Shown: one piece after another, positions 11,543 through 21,920 of the stretch | Position numbering within the stretch: position 1 is the stretch's first letter | Layout: each line of letters starts with the position of its first letter | Assembly (NCBI GenBank): GCA_016110215.1 | Contig: JADWQD010000003.1 | Span: 3,410,001 to 3,474,000, forward strand | Source of the DNA: Capronia americana | Lineage: Eukaryota > Ascomycota > Eurotiomycetes > Chaetothyriales > Herpotrichiellaceae | DNA length: 64,000 nucleotides | Reading direction: 5' to 3' | Position numbers and translations under genes: made by a program | Notes under the pieces: generated by a model | The model's input: the letters and a program-made list of their open reading frames with translations, nothing else | Database searches by the model: none | Told to the model about the DNA's origin: nothing

Positions 11543-12217
11543 TGGAAATGATTGGAAGTTTCTCTTTTTCCAGGTGATGAAAAGTCTTCAGTGGCTAGAC
11601 CAAGGCTCTTTTTTTAAACTGGATATTTGACTGACTCTCCATCACGCAGTGAGGCTACGAGCAGATCCCATCCTTGCCCTCAAAAGGCAACGACTACCAA
11701 CCGGATGACGCAGGGAGACCGACTATGAACGAACAGGATTTGAGCCGACTCACACTTCTCGCCTACAAGACCAGGAAGACCCGTCTTCTCGTTGGCCCCT
11801 CAGACGCCGGGCGCTGAGACAAGTGGGTTTCTCGGTTTGGGCATGCCAGCTGATTCCTGGAACAAACCACAGCTGTACTTCTGGCTCAAGAGAACATCCA
11901 TCATGTGCCAATGCATCGCCTTGGTTTGCCCCGAAACACCCCCTTTGCTTGCCTACCCCTCAGTTATGCCACCAAGCATGCCGTGTAACCTGAGAGTCAA
12001 GGCTGGTTGGTTGGCGCGGTCCCAGCCAATGCACCTCAGTCAATTGCCCCATTCATTTGTCCCAAAGCCGGCCTGATGGGCACCTACTCCATTGAAGTTG
12101 ACGTGAGTAGGGTCTTTGACCACGATTCTTCAGGCTGAAAACACCGGCCCGTCCCTACTATCCAGTTGGTTCCCGGCTACGAGCACACAACGTCTTCGAG
12201 CTTTTGGGGTTGAGGAG
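11543..12217. promoter_or_regulatory. Divergent intergenic region between ribokinase-like and caspase-like genes
   Basis: 675 bp separating the two divergent starts, with no recognised gene. An ATG at 12075 followed by a GTGAGT and a cag at 12129-12131 could be a short upstream exon of the caspase-like gene, but the implied intron (about 29 nt) is too short to trust. Confidence 0.4.
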
Positions 12218-13675
12218 ATGGGAACTTACGCTGAGGACAAGTCTAGTTCGTCGGGCTTTGCTGATTTGGAAGACTTCTATGAGAGCACGCGAAGAAAAGC
12301 ATCATCCGAGGGACCGGCAAGCCCATATTCGCCGAGAGCGAGGCAGGATGATCTTGACGTGCGAATGGAAGTGCTCATGCAGAGCCCGACAACCGACCCC
12401 GACCAGCTCTCTATCATCGAACGCTGGCTGCATAACGGCTTGAATGCGCGCCAAAATCGTGGGCAGGCCCAATCTCAATCCGGTGATCGGCTTACCTATG
12501 ACCTCTCGATCCCTCCACTTGTTGCAGACGACCCGGCATCGTGGAAGCAGCTGGGAAGTGACGCCCCAGAGACGGTGCGAAGCGTTCGTGTCGAGTTCAC
12601 GCGCCCCGCGAGGCGCTCCGAATCGGAAGGCGCAGGGTTTCTGGTATCTCGGGAAATCGAAGAACTTGTCAAGAGTTTGAACAACACCGAGCGACTCAAT
12701 GACGACCTGACACGCAACGGGCGCTATTCCAAGGTTTCGGTGCTGCCGATCATGTTTGAAAGGGTGGAACCCGGTCTTCAGCTTCAAGAAGAGCTCAAAA
12801 GGCTCGGGAAGTGTTTCGTGGAACAATTCAACTTTCATGTCTACGATATCTTCAAGATTCCAGAGAAGAACGCCCAGTATACGCTTGCAAAGAAGATTGA
12901 GGAACTCATACACATGCATGGAAAGAAGGACGAGCTTGTCATCGTCGTTTACGCTGGACACGGCTTCAATCCGTTGGACATCGTGGGAGGACAGAAAGGC
13001 TATGGCCCATCGATTTGGATACCGTATGTTTGCAATGGTTTGTTCGCCAAAACAACGTAAGGCTAACCGTGTGTCTTCAGCCGTCAAACCTCGGAATACG
13101 ATGAAGGCGTGAGCTGGTCTGATATACAGCCTCATCTCCACAGCGCGCCATGCGATACCCTCATCATCTTGAATTGTTGCTTTGCGGGAAATGCCGTATT
13201 GGGTGGCATGAAGGGCACCAACGAGATTCTCGCCGCCTCGGACCGCCAGAGTGTTGCATACGCACACAAGCGCTCATTTCTGAGAGCCGTGATTGAGGTC
13301 CTGGCTGAATTAAAGGCTTCCAGGTCCAGCTTGACAATCAACATGCTAAGAGATCGACTCGATGAATACAACAGGAACGACAGACACGTGTGGGAAAGGA
13401 TCACTTCGCCATACCACAAAAGATACCCGAACCTGGATCATCCGAGCATCAAGCTCCAGGCTTTGCCAAAGTCAAACACCGCGACCAAGCACCCGACAGC
13501 ATCGACCCAGATCCCCCATACCCCTTCATTCTACGTCAAAGTATCTCTTGACTCTCCTGGCAGCGTGTCGTTGGCCGAATGGACTTCTTGTTTTGCGAGC
13601 GCAAATTACCCCAGTGACGTCAAGTTGCACTTTTACACCGAGGAGTCCTTGCGCAATGGTTTGAAGGCAGATTGA
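12218..13675 (+). CDS. Caspase-fold (peptidase C14-like) protein
   Basis: Two exons, 12218-13023 and 13081-13675, joined by a 57-nt intron (GTATGT..TTCAG) that restores the frame IWIPRQTSEYDEG. About 466 residues from the ATG at 12218; the frame is open upstream without another ATG, so a missing 5' exon is possible. The first 170 residues are polar and unassigned. The caspase fold follows: IVVYAGHGF with the dyad His at about residue 248, and LIILNCCFAGNA with the likely nucleophile Cys302 (aligned to DSC of metacaspases; Asp is Asn here). The remaining 165 residues include an alpha-helical stretch and a tail starting FYVKVSLD. Such proteins are tied to regulated cell death or allorecognition in fungi, often behind NLR-like domains that are absent here. 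Family is confident, role inferred. Confidence 0.8.
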
Positions 13676-13936
13676 TGGGAAATGATCTGGGGAGAAGAGC
13701 TGCAAACAATCCCACGCGCCTTGCTCTGCTGTACCTAGACTCGTCGGCTTAGAGTGGGAAGGCATGACCAAGTGAGAGGCATTCTAGGGGATTGGATTTG
13801 ATTGATGGTGACAAGCTATCTGAGCTTGTCAAGACGTTGACGAAATTTTCGCGGCACAGCGACAAGAATGGAAGCGACAGTTCGAACAGAATATTGTGAC
13901 ACAGTCAATTCGACCGACAAGTGTTCCTGTACTCAC

Positions 13937-14099
13937 CAAGGATGAGAGCTATGCGCGACTCCACGAGCATTGTGCTTAGCCTCTGCAGGTTCGTCAGGAA
14001 ATAGGCAAGGTCTAGACCCAGCGATTCGGTAGCGATCGATGACTCCAAGGTCCGCGTCACAGCATTGATGCTGGCTGATATAGAATCGATAGCATCCAT
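13937..14099 (-). pseudogene. Orphan first exon, 54 residues, of an unidentified gene
   Basis: ATG at 14099 opens MDAIDSISASINAVTRTLES and continues as an amphipathic helical segment to a good donor GTGAGT (13936-13931). The opening resembles the helical N-terminal domains found at the front of fungal STAND/NLR-like proteins, but that is a resemblance only. No convincing following exon was found: an acceptor at 13820-13822 would add 23 residues and a stop near 13748. It may be a remnant or a tiny two-exon gene. Confidence 0.3.
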
Positions 14100-14268
14100 C
14101 GTAAAGCAGCCGAGGCGTGAACGTCTCAAATACTAGACTTCGTGATGTTGGGTATGTACGAAAGCATTTTTGGGAGAATGAGGCTGAAGAATACGAGGTA
14201 GACCTCGATAAAACCGGACAGGTTGGTTGTTGGAGGGGCAGGATTCATCGCCAGGCAAAACGACCTTG

Positions 14269-14307
14269 CAATGCCTGACCGGTGTGATCGCGCGGCTTGC
14301 TCGCAGC
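14269..14307. repeat. Direct repeat, copy 1
   Basis: 39-nt copy starting CAATGCCTGACCGGTG; its partner at 14374-14410 is the same except for a 2-nt CG indel in a GCGCG run. Confidence 0.9.
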
Positions 14308-14373
14308 TGCTGTACCAATAAGGCTATGAAAAGGTCAGGTCAGTACAAGGTAACAGTTACGGCTTCAAGCGCT

Positions 14374-14410
14374 CAATGCCTGACCGGTGTGATCGCGGCT
14401 TGCTCGCAGC
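14374..14410. repeat. Direct repeat, copy 2
   Basis: 37-nt copy of the repeat at 14269, same orientation, about 105 nt away start to start. Confidence 0.9.
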
Positions 14411-14727
14411 CACTTCTCGATTGGATCGTCTCTCAGTTCACCTATCATACCAGTTGTCAAGTTTCCAATGGGGTTGTGACAATGATCAGTACGAGTACCA
14501 GGTACCAAGGTAATAATAATACAGCTGGAAGCGCTGATGAGAACTGAGGAGGACTGACCAATGGGCAATACACAGTAGGTTGTGGAGAACAAGACCTCAC
14601 CCAGAAGATGGTCTATCCATATGATTCTTCCCACACCTACATACATAGGCCTAGATAACCCGCTAAAATTGCTACGCTATCTTCTAGACAGTAAATTAAG
14701 CGCGCCGAACCCAACTCCTCGCCCAAC

Positions 14728-15354
14728 ATGGAGCCTCCTCCTCAGTCCTCCCTCCCCGGGGTCAGCAGCACCTACTACTCAAACTCCACGACGACGACAC
14801 TGTACATGACGGCGCTCACCAACCACCCCACCCCGCCCTACACCGCGCGCATCCAATGCTGGGCCCTGACCAACACCACATTCACGACGTACCCGACCGT
14901 CGGCAAGGCGCTCTCCCTGGGCGACGTCGACAACGCGACCTACGTGGTCCTCCCACCGCGGAGCGCCGAGGGCTGGCACCGGCCGCCGCACCTGATGTTC
15001 TTCGTCCTCCTGTCCGGCTTGGCCCAGGTATTCGCGCCGAAGGCGAACACGGCGGCCGTCGCGGCGGGCGTCGTCGATATGCAACCAGGAGTACTACTCC
15101 AGGAGGCTGCTCCCCCACCGATGGTGGACGCTTCGGACTGGGATCGCCGCCGCCGCCAGTGGGATGTCATCACCATCGCGCCGGGGTCGCCGCACCAGAT
15201 CCTCATTGCGGGGGACACGGACGTGCGTTCGCCGGGCCATTTGACGTATTATCCCGGCGATGGCGAGACGGTGGCGTTGCAGATTCCGATCAGCGAGGGC
15301 GTGGTGCCGGGGTATAGTGTCGTGCATGACGGTGGGTGTACAGGTGATGAGTGA
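14728..15354 (+). CDS. Cupin-like hypothetical protein
   Basis: Intronless frame of 208 residues from an ATG at 14728. No signal peptide or membrane segment. The middle has a cupin-like layout: a Trp-His-Arg-Pro-Pro-His stretch (about residue 87) followed by a beta-rich MFFVLLSGLAQV, and later a Gly-Asp bearing segment (PGSPHQILIAGDTD) with a second possible metal-ligand His. Small fungal proteins of this shape are often annotated as cupin-domain proteins; the substrate is unknown. Third-codon positions are strongly G/C, as in neighbouring real genes, which supports coding. It converges on PRP5, with 229 bp between the stops. Cupin assignment is tentative. Confidence 0.6.
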   Translation: MEPPPQSSLPGVSSTYYSNSTTTTLYMTALTNHPTPPYTARIQCWALTNTTFTTYPTVGKALSLGDVDNATYVVLPPRSAEGWHRPPHLMFFVLLSGLAQVFAPKANTAAVAAGVVDMQPGVLLQEAAPPPMVDASDWDRRRRQWDVITIAPGSPHQILIAGDTDVRSPGHLTYYPGDGETVALQIPISEGVVPGYSVVHDGGCTGDE

Positions 15355-15583
15355 TCGTGTCGCGTTGCGTCTCAAGAGGACGGAGCTGGACCTCTATTCA
15401 TTAGACGCATGCTCCCACCTAGGCAACAATAGCACAAGGCGACAGAAAGAAAATTAGACAGTGAGACTAGAGGTTGCTGAGTCCAGCGGGACATTGCTTG
15501 GGCAGCGCGGGGGCTGCAGAATCTACCCGTCTATGCTTGGAACGTACGCACACAACCACTCTTCCAATCATCTCTCTCTCCTC

Positions 15584-18500
15584 TCACAGGACCGAGTACC
15601 TCCCGCTTGGCCTCTCAACGGTCTCGGATGCACTCATCGTGCCTTCCTTCAACAAGCGCATCAGCTCTCTCATAGCGTCATGGACAACAACCTCCGTGTC
15701 ACCTTCGACGAGAATATACAACTTCGGATTCTCGTTCGGGCCGGGCTCCTTGCCCGCAGGATAGAAGGATCCCTTCGTTGTGATCGATGTACCGGTGGAT
15801 TCGAGGATCTTAGCCACGTTCGTCCGGTTGGTAACAGCCCAGCGTGCTTTTTCTGTGGGAAATAGGTTAGCACTCTCCTGACACGGACATTATACTGAGG
15901 GCACAACTTACGGGGAAAGTCGTTGATCTCCAAAGTCGCATGGAATGCGCCGGCGTCAGGACCCTTGTTGTCAATAGGCACACCAGACCGCATGACTCCG
16001 GCCTTGGACAGTTTCTGATTGATCGCGTTGACGGCTGCGGCGACCTTGTCCAGCCGGTTCTGGGGCTCGGCGCCTGCTTTTGCACCGGCTGCCGGCTCGG
16101 GTCGCTCGGTCTTGTGCACCACGATTTTGCCGTCAAGATCGATGCCTTTAGGTATACCAGGTGTACTGGGACGCGCATCATGAGCTTTGACACCCGAGGC
16201 GGCTTTCGCAAATATATCGTCGCCGACCTTGATGTCCTTGGTGTCCTCCTTCTCCTCCTGCTCCTCGCCTTCATCACCAGTCTTGTATGTCTTGCGTTCA
16301 CGAGCCTTGGCGGCATCACGTTCCTGATCAAGTCGTTCAAGACCTTTGCCGCCAAACCCGGACGCACCGGCTTTCTCCTTGCCAGCTTTGACCTTCTCCA
16401 TGAAGCCGTCAACGAGTTTCTGAACAGATTCAGGCACAGGCTGCCCGCTCTGCCTGAGAGCCTTGGCAATGTCAACCGCATATCTGTCTTGTTCCTCGGT
16501 GAGGAAAGTGACCGCGGTCCCCGTGTTACCGGCCCTGCCAGTCCGTCCAGCACGATGCACATAGTCTTCCAAGTGGTTGGGTGCATCGTAGTTGACCACG
16601 AGTTTGAGCTGCTTCACATCGAGACCCCGAGCAGCGACTGAGGTGGCGATGAGAATCGGTACGATGCCGGCCTTGAAGTCGTCAATTGTCGAGTCTCGGT
16701 CGATCTGGTCTTTTCCTCCATGGATGGACATGCAAGGATACCCCTTTTTCATTAGATCTCGAAGGAGACCATCCGCGGACTCTTGCCGGTCGACGAAGAC
16801 CAGAACCCGATCATCTTCGTTCTTGTCATCTTCATAGAGCTTGCCGAGAAGTTCAAGCAGGCGGAAAAATTTGGTGGACTCCTCACGGACCTCGACGACT
16901 TGAGTGATTTCCGGCGCAACAACACTGCGGCCACCAACGACGATTTCCACGGGTTTGTGCAACGTTTTTCTTGCCAGCGCCTCCATCTGGCGGGGGAAGG
17001 TCGCTGAGAATAGGACGGTTTGGCGGTCAGGACGGATGTTGGAAAGGATCTTCATCACTTGCGGCTCAAACCCCATGTCAAACATCCGGTCAGCCTCATC
17101 CAAGACCACATATGTGACACGCTTCAGGTTTGTCACCCGGCCACTGTTGGCGGCAAGCAGATCGATCATTCTGCCAGGGGTACAGACGACGATCTCGGCT
17201 CCCCGCTTCAAATCAGCAATCTGATCCTTGATCGGCGCACCACCGTACGCACACACGGCTCTCAGACCAAGCGCCCTGAGGAATGGCTTGCACTCTTTGT
17301 GGATCTGTGTAGCAAGCTCGCGAGTTGGACTTAGGACCAATCCAATAGGCCCATCGAGGGATTCCAGTGGCCGTTGATCCTTGATGTGTCTGAACATGGG
17401 GAGAAGGAAGGCAATGGTCTTCCCGGAGCCAGTTTTTGCCACACCGATGACATCGCGGCCAGACATGATTGCCGGAATAGCCTGAGCTTGAATGCTGGTT
17501 GGCGCTTCGTAGCCAAGTTTCTGGATAACATCGAGGACTTGAACACCCAAGCCGCACTGTGCCCATTTCTGGACGGGTGTTGGAACGTCGACGCCGCGGA
17601 CTTTGATGTTGTCCAGCTCCATTCGTAAGCTCGCCACGTCTTCCTCTGTCCAATCTGCCATCTCCACAGGCTCGGAATAGAAGTTGCGTCTGAATGGTTG
17701 ATACTGGACCTTTTCGTGATTGACCATGGGTATATCCTTTTTCTTCTTCTTCGCATTGGCATTAGCAAGTGAGAGAATGTTGTCTGGATTCTCGTCATCA
17801 ACTGCAGTCATGTCCACTTCATCGTCCCCGAACAATGCCTCGGGCTCCTGCTGTCGCGACTTGGACTTTGACGGCTGATTGAAGGTCTTGGCTTGAACGG
17901 GTTGTAGCCCCTGCATGAAAGCCTCCAAAGGATCAATCTCCTCCACTTCGGCCTCTTCATGGACGGCGACTGCTGCAGGTGCGTCTGACATGGCGGTATC
18001 TTCGCCCCTTTCTGCCTTGCTCCGTTGCTCCGCCGCGGCGCGTGCTGCAGCCATTGCCTCTGCATCTTCGTCGCCGTCTCCGGCTTGCATGTCAACATCG
18101 TTGTCTCCCTCATCGTCGACTTCGTCCGGCTCACCGTTGTCGGCTGCACCACCTTGTTCCAGGGCGAGATTTGGGAGCCTTTCGAGTTTTTTCTTGGTGT
18201 CTTCGTCATCTGCAAAATCTAGACCTTTCTTAGGCGCATCGCTGTCCCCCGCCGTCTTGCTGCCGAGCCCAAACTTGCCTAGGTTGCCTTTGGCTTTGAG
18301 TGCCTTCGTAGTAGATAGGCCGTTTGCAGGTGACTTAGGAGGAGATTGCAACGCTTTGGAAGTACCGTTAGCCAAGGCAGGCGCAGCAATATCAGCTCCA
18401 AGCACTTTATTTGTTGCCGAGGTATGGTGAGCCTTTTTCGCTATAGCTTTGGGGTCAAACTTGCCAGCATAAGGTGCGGGAGCTGGGGGTTCAGATTCGG

Positions 18501-19345
18501 GAGCTGCAGCAGGAGCAAGTCCAGGGGACTGCGGAGAGGTGGCTGTTGGCAAGATGCCTGCTTTTCTGTCAATCTCTTGCAAAATGCTTCTTGCACCACC
18601 GGCAGCTTCAAGTTCCCTCTGCTTCTTAGCTTGTTCTTCGGCTTGTTTCTTCTTCCATGCTTCTAGCTTGGCTAGACGGGCCGCTTTCTGTTCCTCGGCT
18701 GTCTGGGCGGTGGGAGTGGACGGCTTGGATACCTGACGCACGTTGATAAGTTCTGAAAGATAGGAATGGTAGATCAGGGGGGCTTACCTCTCTGGACCCA
18801 TGGCCGGATTCTCTTCTTGGCGTGCGGTCCCGATCATCGTCCCGTTTCCGTTTTCTGGACTCCGTGGATTCATTTCTTAGTCGACCGTCCCTGGGACGAG
18901 AATCATCTGGCCTTGAACGACCGTCCCGATCTCGACTTCGACGGCGGTCGTCCCTGTCCCGCGAGCGTCGGCGGTCCCGTGACCTGTCTCTATCCCTGTC
19001 CCTTCTAGAGGAGTTATAATAGTCATCATCTTTACGGCTGTCAACCCGACGATCTAGGGATCGATCTCGGCGGCGGAAGGGATTACGATCTCGGTCGCGA
19101 TCTCTTTCTCTGTCGCGGTCGCGATCGCGGTGTCGTCGCTGTTCAGGCAATCGGTAAGCCTGTGTGGTTAAGAGGATAGGTGAAGCAGGGTAACGTACCT
19201 CCGGGCTGCGCGACCTGGAGTGTCTCCTCCGTTGAGTACGGTCTCGGTCATCTTCTCGCCGACTTCTCTCATATCGATCCTTGGTTCTTGAGGAATAGGA
19301 GCTGCCTGCAGGTGATGGTGAGCGAGTGTCCCCGTGCCTAGCCAT
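15584..19345 (-). CDS. PRP5: Pre-mRNA-processing ATP-dependent RNA helicase Prp5 (DEAD-box)
   Basis: Four exons on the minus strand: 19345-19199, 19159-18788, 18732-15912 and 15852-15584, with introns of 39, 55 and 59 nt. The 39-nt intron (GTACGT..CACAG) keeps frame, so it might be retained. Prp5 acts with the U2 snRNP and promotes branch-site selection during prespliceosome assembly. The N-terminus is an Arg/Asp/Ser-rich RS-like region, followed by a Lys/Glu/Ala-rich helical segment and an acidic stretch. The helicase core shows all motifs: Q-motif region, AKTGSGKT (I), PTRELA (Ia), DEAD in VLDEADRMFD (II), SAT (III), RGLD (V) and HRAGRTGRAG (VI). The last intron joins NDFP to QKARWAVTNRTN, as expected in Prp5. 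The end, VEGDTEVVVHDAMRELMRLLKEG, is typical for fungal orthologs. It diverges from the HMG-box gene. Confidence 0.95.
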
Positions 19346-19778
19346 TCTGTGGCTGCAGATAAGTGAGCTTTACTGCTTGTACTGCAACTAGGACCCGGCG
19401 AGAGAGAAAGGTGATCCAATCGGCTGAGCGAGCGTAGGTGGTGCCAATCGTCCTATAGCATACGGTCTGCACGAGGCGATAACGTTGTCTCAAAAGGCAA
19501 GGCTGCCGTGCAAAACTGGAAGTCAGTCAATTCAGTGTCCCGCATTCTTGGCAATTTTACATAAGCGAGGCGCTTCAGCCACCCACCCACCATCGCCACT
19601 GCGAGCTCCAATTGGGCAGGCACGCGTCTCGAACGGGGAACGGACTCCCCAGCCACCGACAGGTCAGTCTACCGTGGTATGAATCAGGGACGTATTTGAA
19701 CCATCCATCCTCTCAGTGCGCGCATTCTTGCATTGAGAGGTTCCCTTCTTCGACTCTCCGCTCATCGCCAGGGCCGCC
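19346..19778. promoter_or_regulatory. Bidirectional promoter region PRP5 / HMG-box gene
   Basis: 433 bp between two divergent start codons (19345 minus, 19779 plus). No TATA box stands out and no further gene is seen. Confidence 0.5.
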
Positions 19779-20883
19779 ATGACGGTCGCAATGCCCTTTT
19801 CGCGAACGCTGGCTAAACAGCTGCTGGCTAGGTCTGCGCGATCGCTCACACGACCTGTTTCATCCAACCCGCACCTACGCGTCGATTGCAATTGCGCCGC
19901 CGGCAACGATCAATCAAGCTATCCTTACAAATACGTGAACCTCGGATCGCTCTTGCAGCAAGCGAGGACATACGCGACAGCTTCGGCAAAGCCCGCAAGC
20001 CGACCGAAACAGCACACTGGCCGCACTCCCGCAAAACAGACACCAAAATCGACCAAGAAAGCTACTCCGGCGAAGAAGCCGGCTGCAAAGAAACCCAAGA
20101 AGAAAACAGTCAAGCCTGTTGCGGCAAAGAAGAAGCCCAGTAAATCAGCTCTACTCAAGAAAGCTCGGAAAGACCAGGCAGACCTGAAAACAGTGGCTCT
20201 GTTGGACGAGCCCAAGAAACTTCCTTCAAATCCCTACCTGCTCATCCTGATCGGGGAAACCAAGGGTAGCACAGGCAATGTGACGACTAGTGCCACAGCA
20301 GCATCAAACAAGTACAAGAATCTAGCACCGGAAGAGCGAGAGGTGAGTCCCCCGCCCGCAATCTCTATCACTGCAAGGGCTGACAATCTGCATTCTAGCG
20401 GTACAACCATGAAGCGAACCAGAACAAATCCAAGAACGAGGAGGCCTACAAGCGATGGGTACAGTCCTACTCGGCACTGGAAATCAGAAAAGCAAACAAT
20501 GCCAGACGCCTGTTGAACAGAAAGGCAAAGGCTGCAGGAAAGAAGAAGCACATCAAGCCTATTCAAGACGACCGCACCGTCCACCATCCCGGGAATTCCT
20601 ATTCATTCTTCTTCAAAGAGAGAAATGACTCGGGTGATTTGAAAGGCATGTCCGTTGCTGAGCGCGGTAAACTGGTCGGTCAAGAGTGGAAGAAGCTCTC
20701 CGCCGCAGAGAAGAAGGTACGTCTATCAAGCGCGATGTCACGTTATAGCGAGATACGAAGCAACGCTAACTGCTTGAACAGCCCTACGAGGATCAGGCTG
20801 TCGCGGACAAGAACCGCTACCTCGAAGAATACAAAACCGTGTACGGAGAAGATCCTCCATCGGTCAAGAAGCAGACAAAGTAA
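19779..20883 (+). CDS. Mitochondrial HMG-box protein (Abf2-like)
   Basis: Three exons, 19779-20342, 20399-20716 and 20782-20883, with introns of 56 and 65 nt; 327 residues. The N-terminus is basic and amphipathic with few acids (MTVAMPFSRTLAKQLLARSA), a good mitochondrial presequence. A Lys/Pro/Ala-rich linker with repeated KK and AKKP follows (about residues 75-135). Two HMG-box-like units come next: a divergent first one around residues 145-220 and a clear second one from NSYSFFFKERN through LVGQEWKKLSAAEKKPYEDQA to YLEEYK. The layout matches fungal Abf2-type proteins that package mitochondrial DNA. It shares a divergent promoter with PRP5. Mitochondrial location is inferred. Confidence 0.85.
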
Positions 20884-21920
20884 AATGGGGCGAGTAAAAT
20901 GGGCCGAACCACACAATCGCTGACATTCAGGTCATACGCGCCTGCCTACAAGGACTGAATGTGATGCGACAACGGCCGAGAAGGAGGCGCCGTTATGTAC
21001 TCTTCATGTTTCTTTCGAGCGGGAATGTATGACTGTGGATGTACTATACTCTGGAACTGTAGGCCTGGGCAGGGTAACATGGAGGTCACTAGCATGAGGC
21101 TTTTCTACGCCATGGTAAGAACTCGAGGTGTTCCTGGACCGCGACGGTGCACGGGGTACAAATCTCAACTATGTACTTTGGTCTTTTGAGTGGCCTCTCG
21201 CACGGCGCCCATGGAAAGACATCATGGTACAAGGGCACAGCGTGTGCTCTGATGGACGGGCCAGGAAGTTCAATTCGAGATTTTATACTCGTATCGCTTT
21301 TAGTTCGCCCTGACCGTCTCGAATGCGTTGCATCGTGTTATATTTCTTATGCGCCAGACTCTACAAGATACGGAGTACGAGGTACCAAACCCCCAAAATC
21401 GGTATGAGAAAGCACGACTCTGGTTGTGCCATTGAATTTGTACACTACACTCTACTACATCTACACCCACACCTTCCACGTCGTTCGCGCACCATGTCCC
21501 CTAGCCTAGGTCTATGCAGAGATAGAAGGAAGTGCGCGTCCTCCGTACTATCCGTACATGTCATGTCCCTTGATATTCAAACGCAGGACCTCGCGACAAG
21601 GTCATTAGTAAACTGCTACTGTTACTGTTACAGCGAGGACCAGGACCAGGACCGTTGCTGGTGAGGCGGACTTTGGGTATTCTTTCCCACAGCCTTTCTC
21701 CGGCTCGGAGTCGCTTTCACTGCTGCCGCCGCCGTGGCTGCTCGGGAGCCTTCTTCGGTTGTCCAGTATGCATGACGTGCCGTGCCGTGCCGTGTCGTGT
21801 GGTGCCTGGCTTCTCTCTTCTCACACCCTGGGATATCGATATCCATGTCACTTCTTTGCTTGTCCTGACATCGTACCGTCCCGGGTGGCACCCACCACCA
21901 CCACCACCTTAACTCCCATT
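20884..21920. other. Spacer between convergent HMG-box and uL10m genes
   Basis: About 1 kb with no recognised gene. It contains microsatellites (CTGTTA near 21616-21632, GGACCA near 21637-21651, CGTGC at 21776-21799) and one TACGGAGTA motif at 21369-21377. Confidence 0.5.
21776..21799. repeat. CGTGC pentanucleotide microsatellite
   Basis: Four to five units of CGTGC/CGTGT, same unit class as the tract at 7251-7282. Confidence 0.85.

Larger units (their letters stand above)
13676..14727. other. Spacer with possible eroded coding pieces
   Basis: The plus strand just after the caspase stop shows short coding-like pieces in shifting frames (EELQTIPRALL near 13695, RLVGLEWEGMTK near 13738, DGDKLSELVKTLTKFSRH near 13806), each ended by stops. 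They may be decayed C-terminal sequence. The minus-strand orphan exon and a direct repeat, listed separately, are also here. Confidence 0.35.

Noticed and set aside
12302..13267. 321-codon frame on the minus strand
   Set aside because: Lies exactly antisense to the caspase-fold gene; composition is that of a mirrored GC-rich coding region and has no domain of its own.
14779..15375. Several 75-155 codon frames on both strands overlapping the cupin-like gene
   Set aside because: GC-rich shadows of the gene at 14728-15354.
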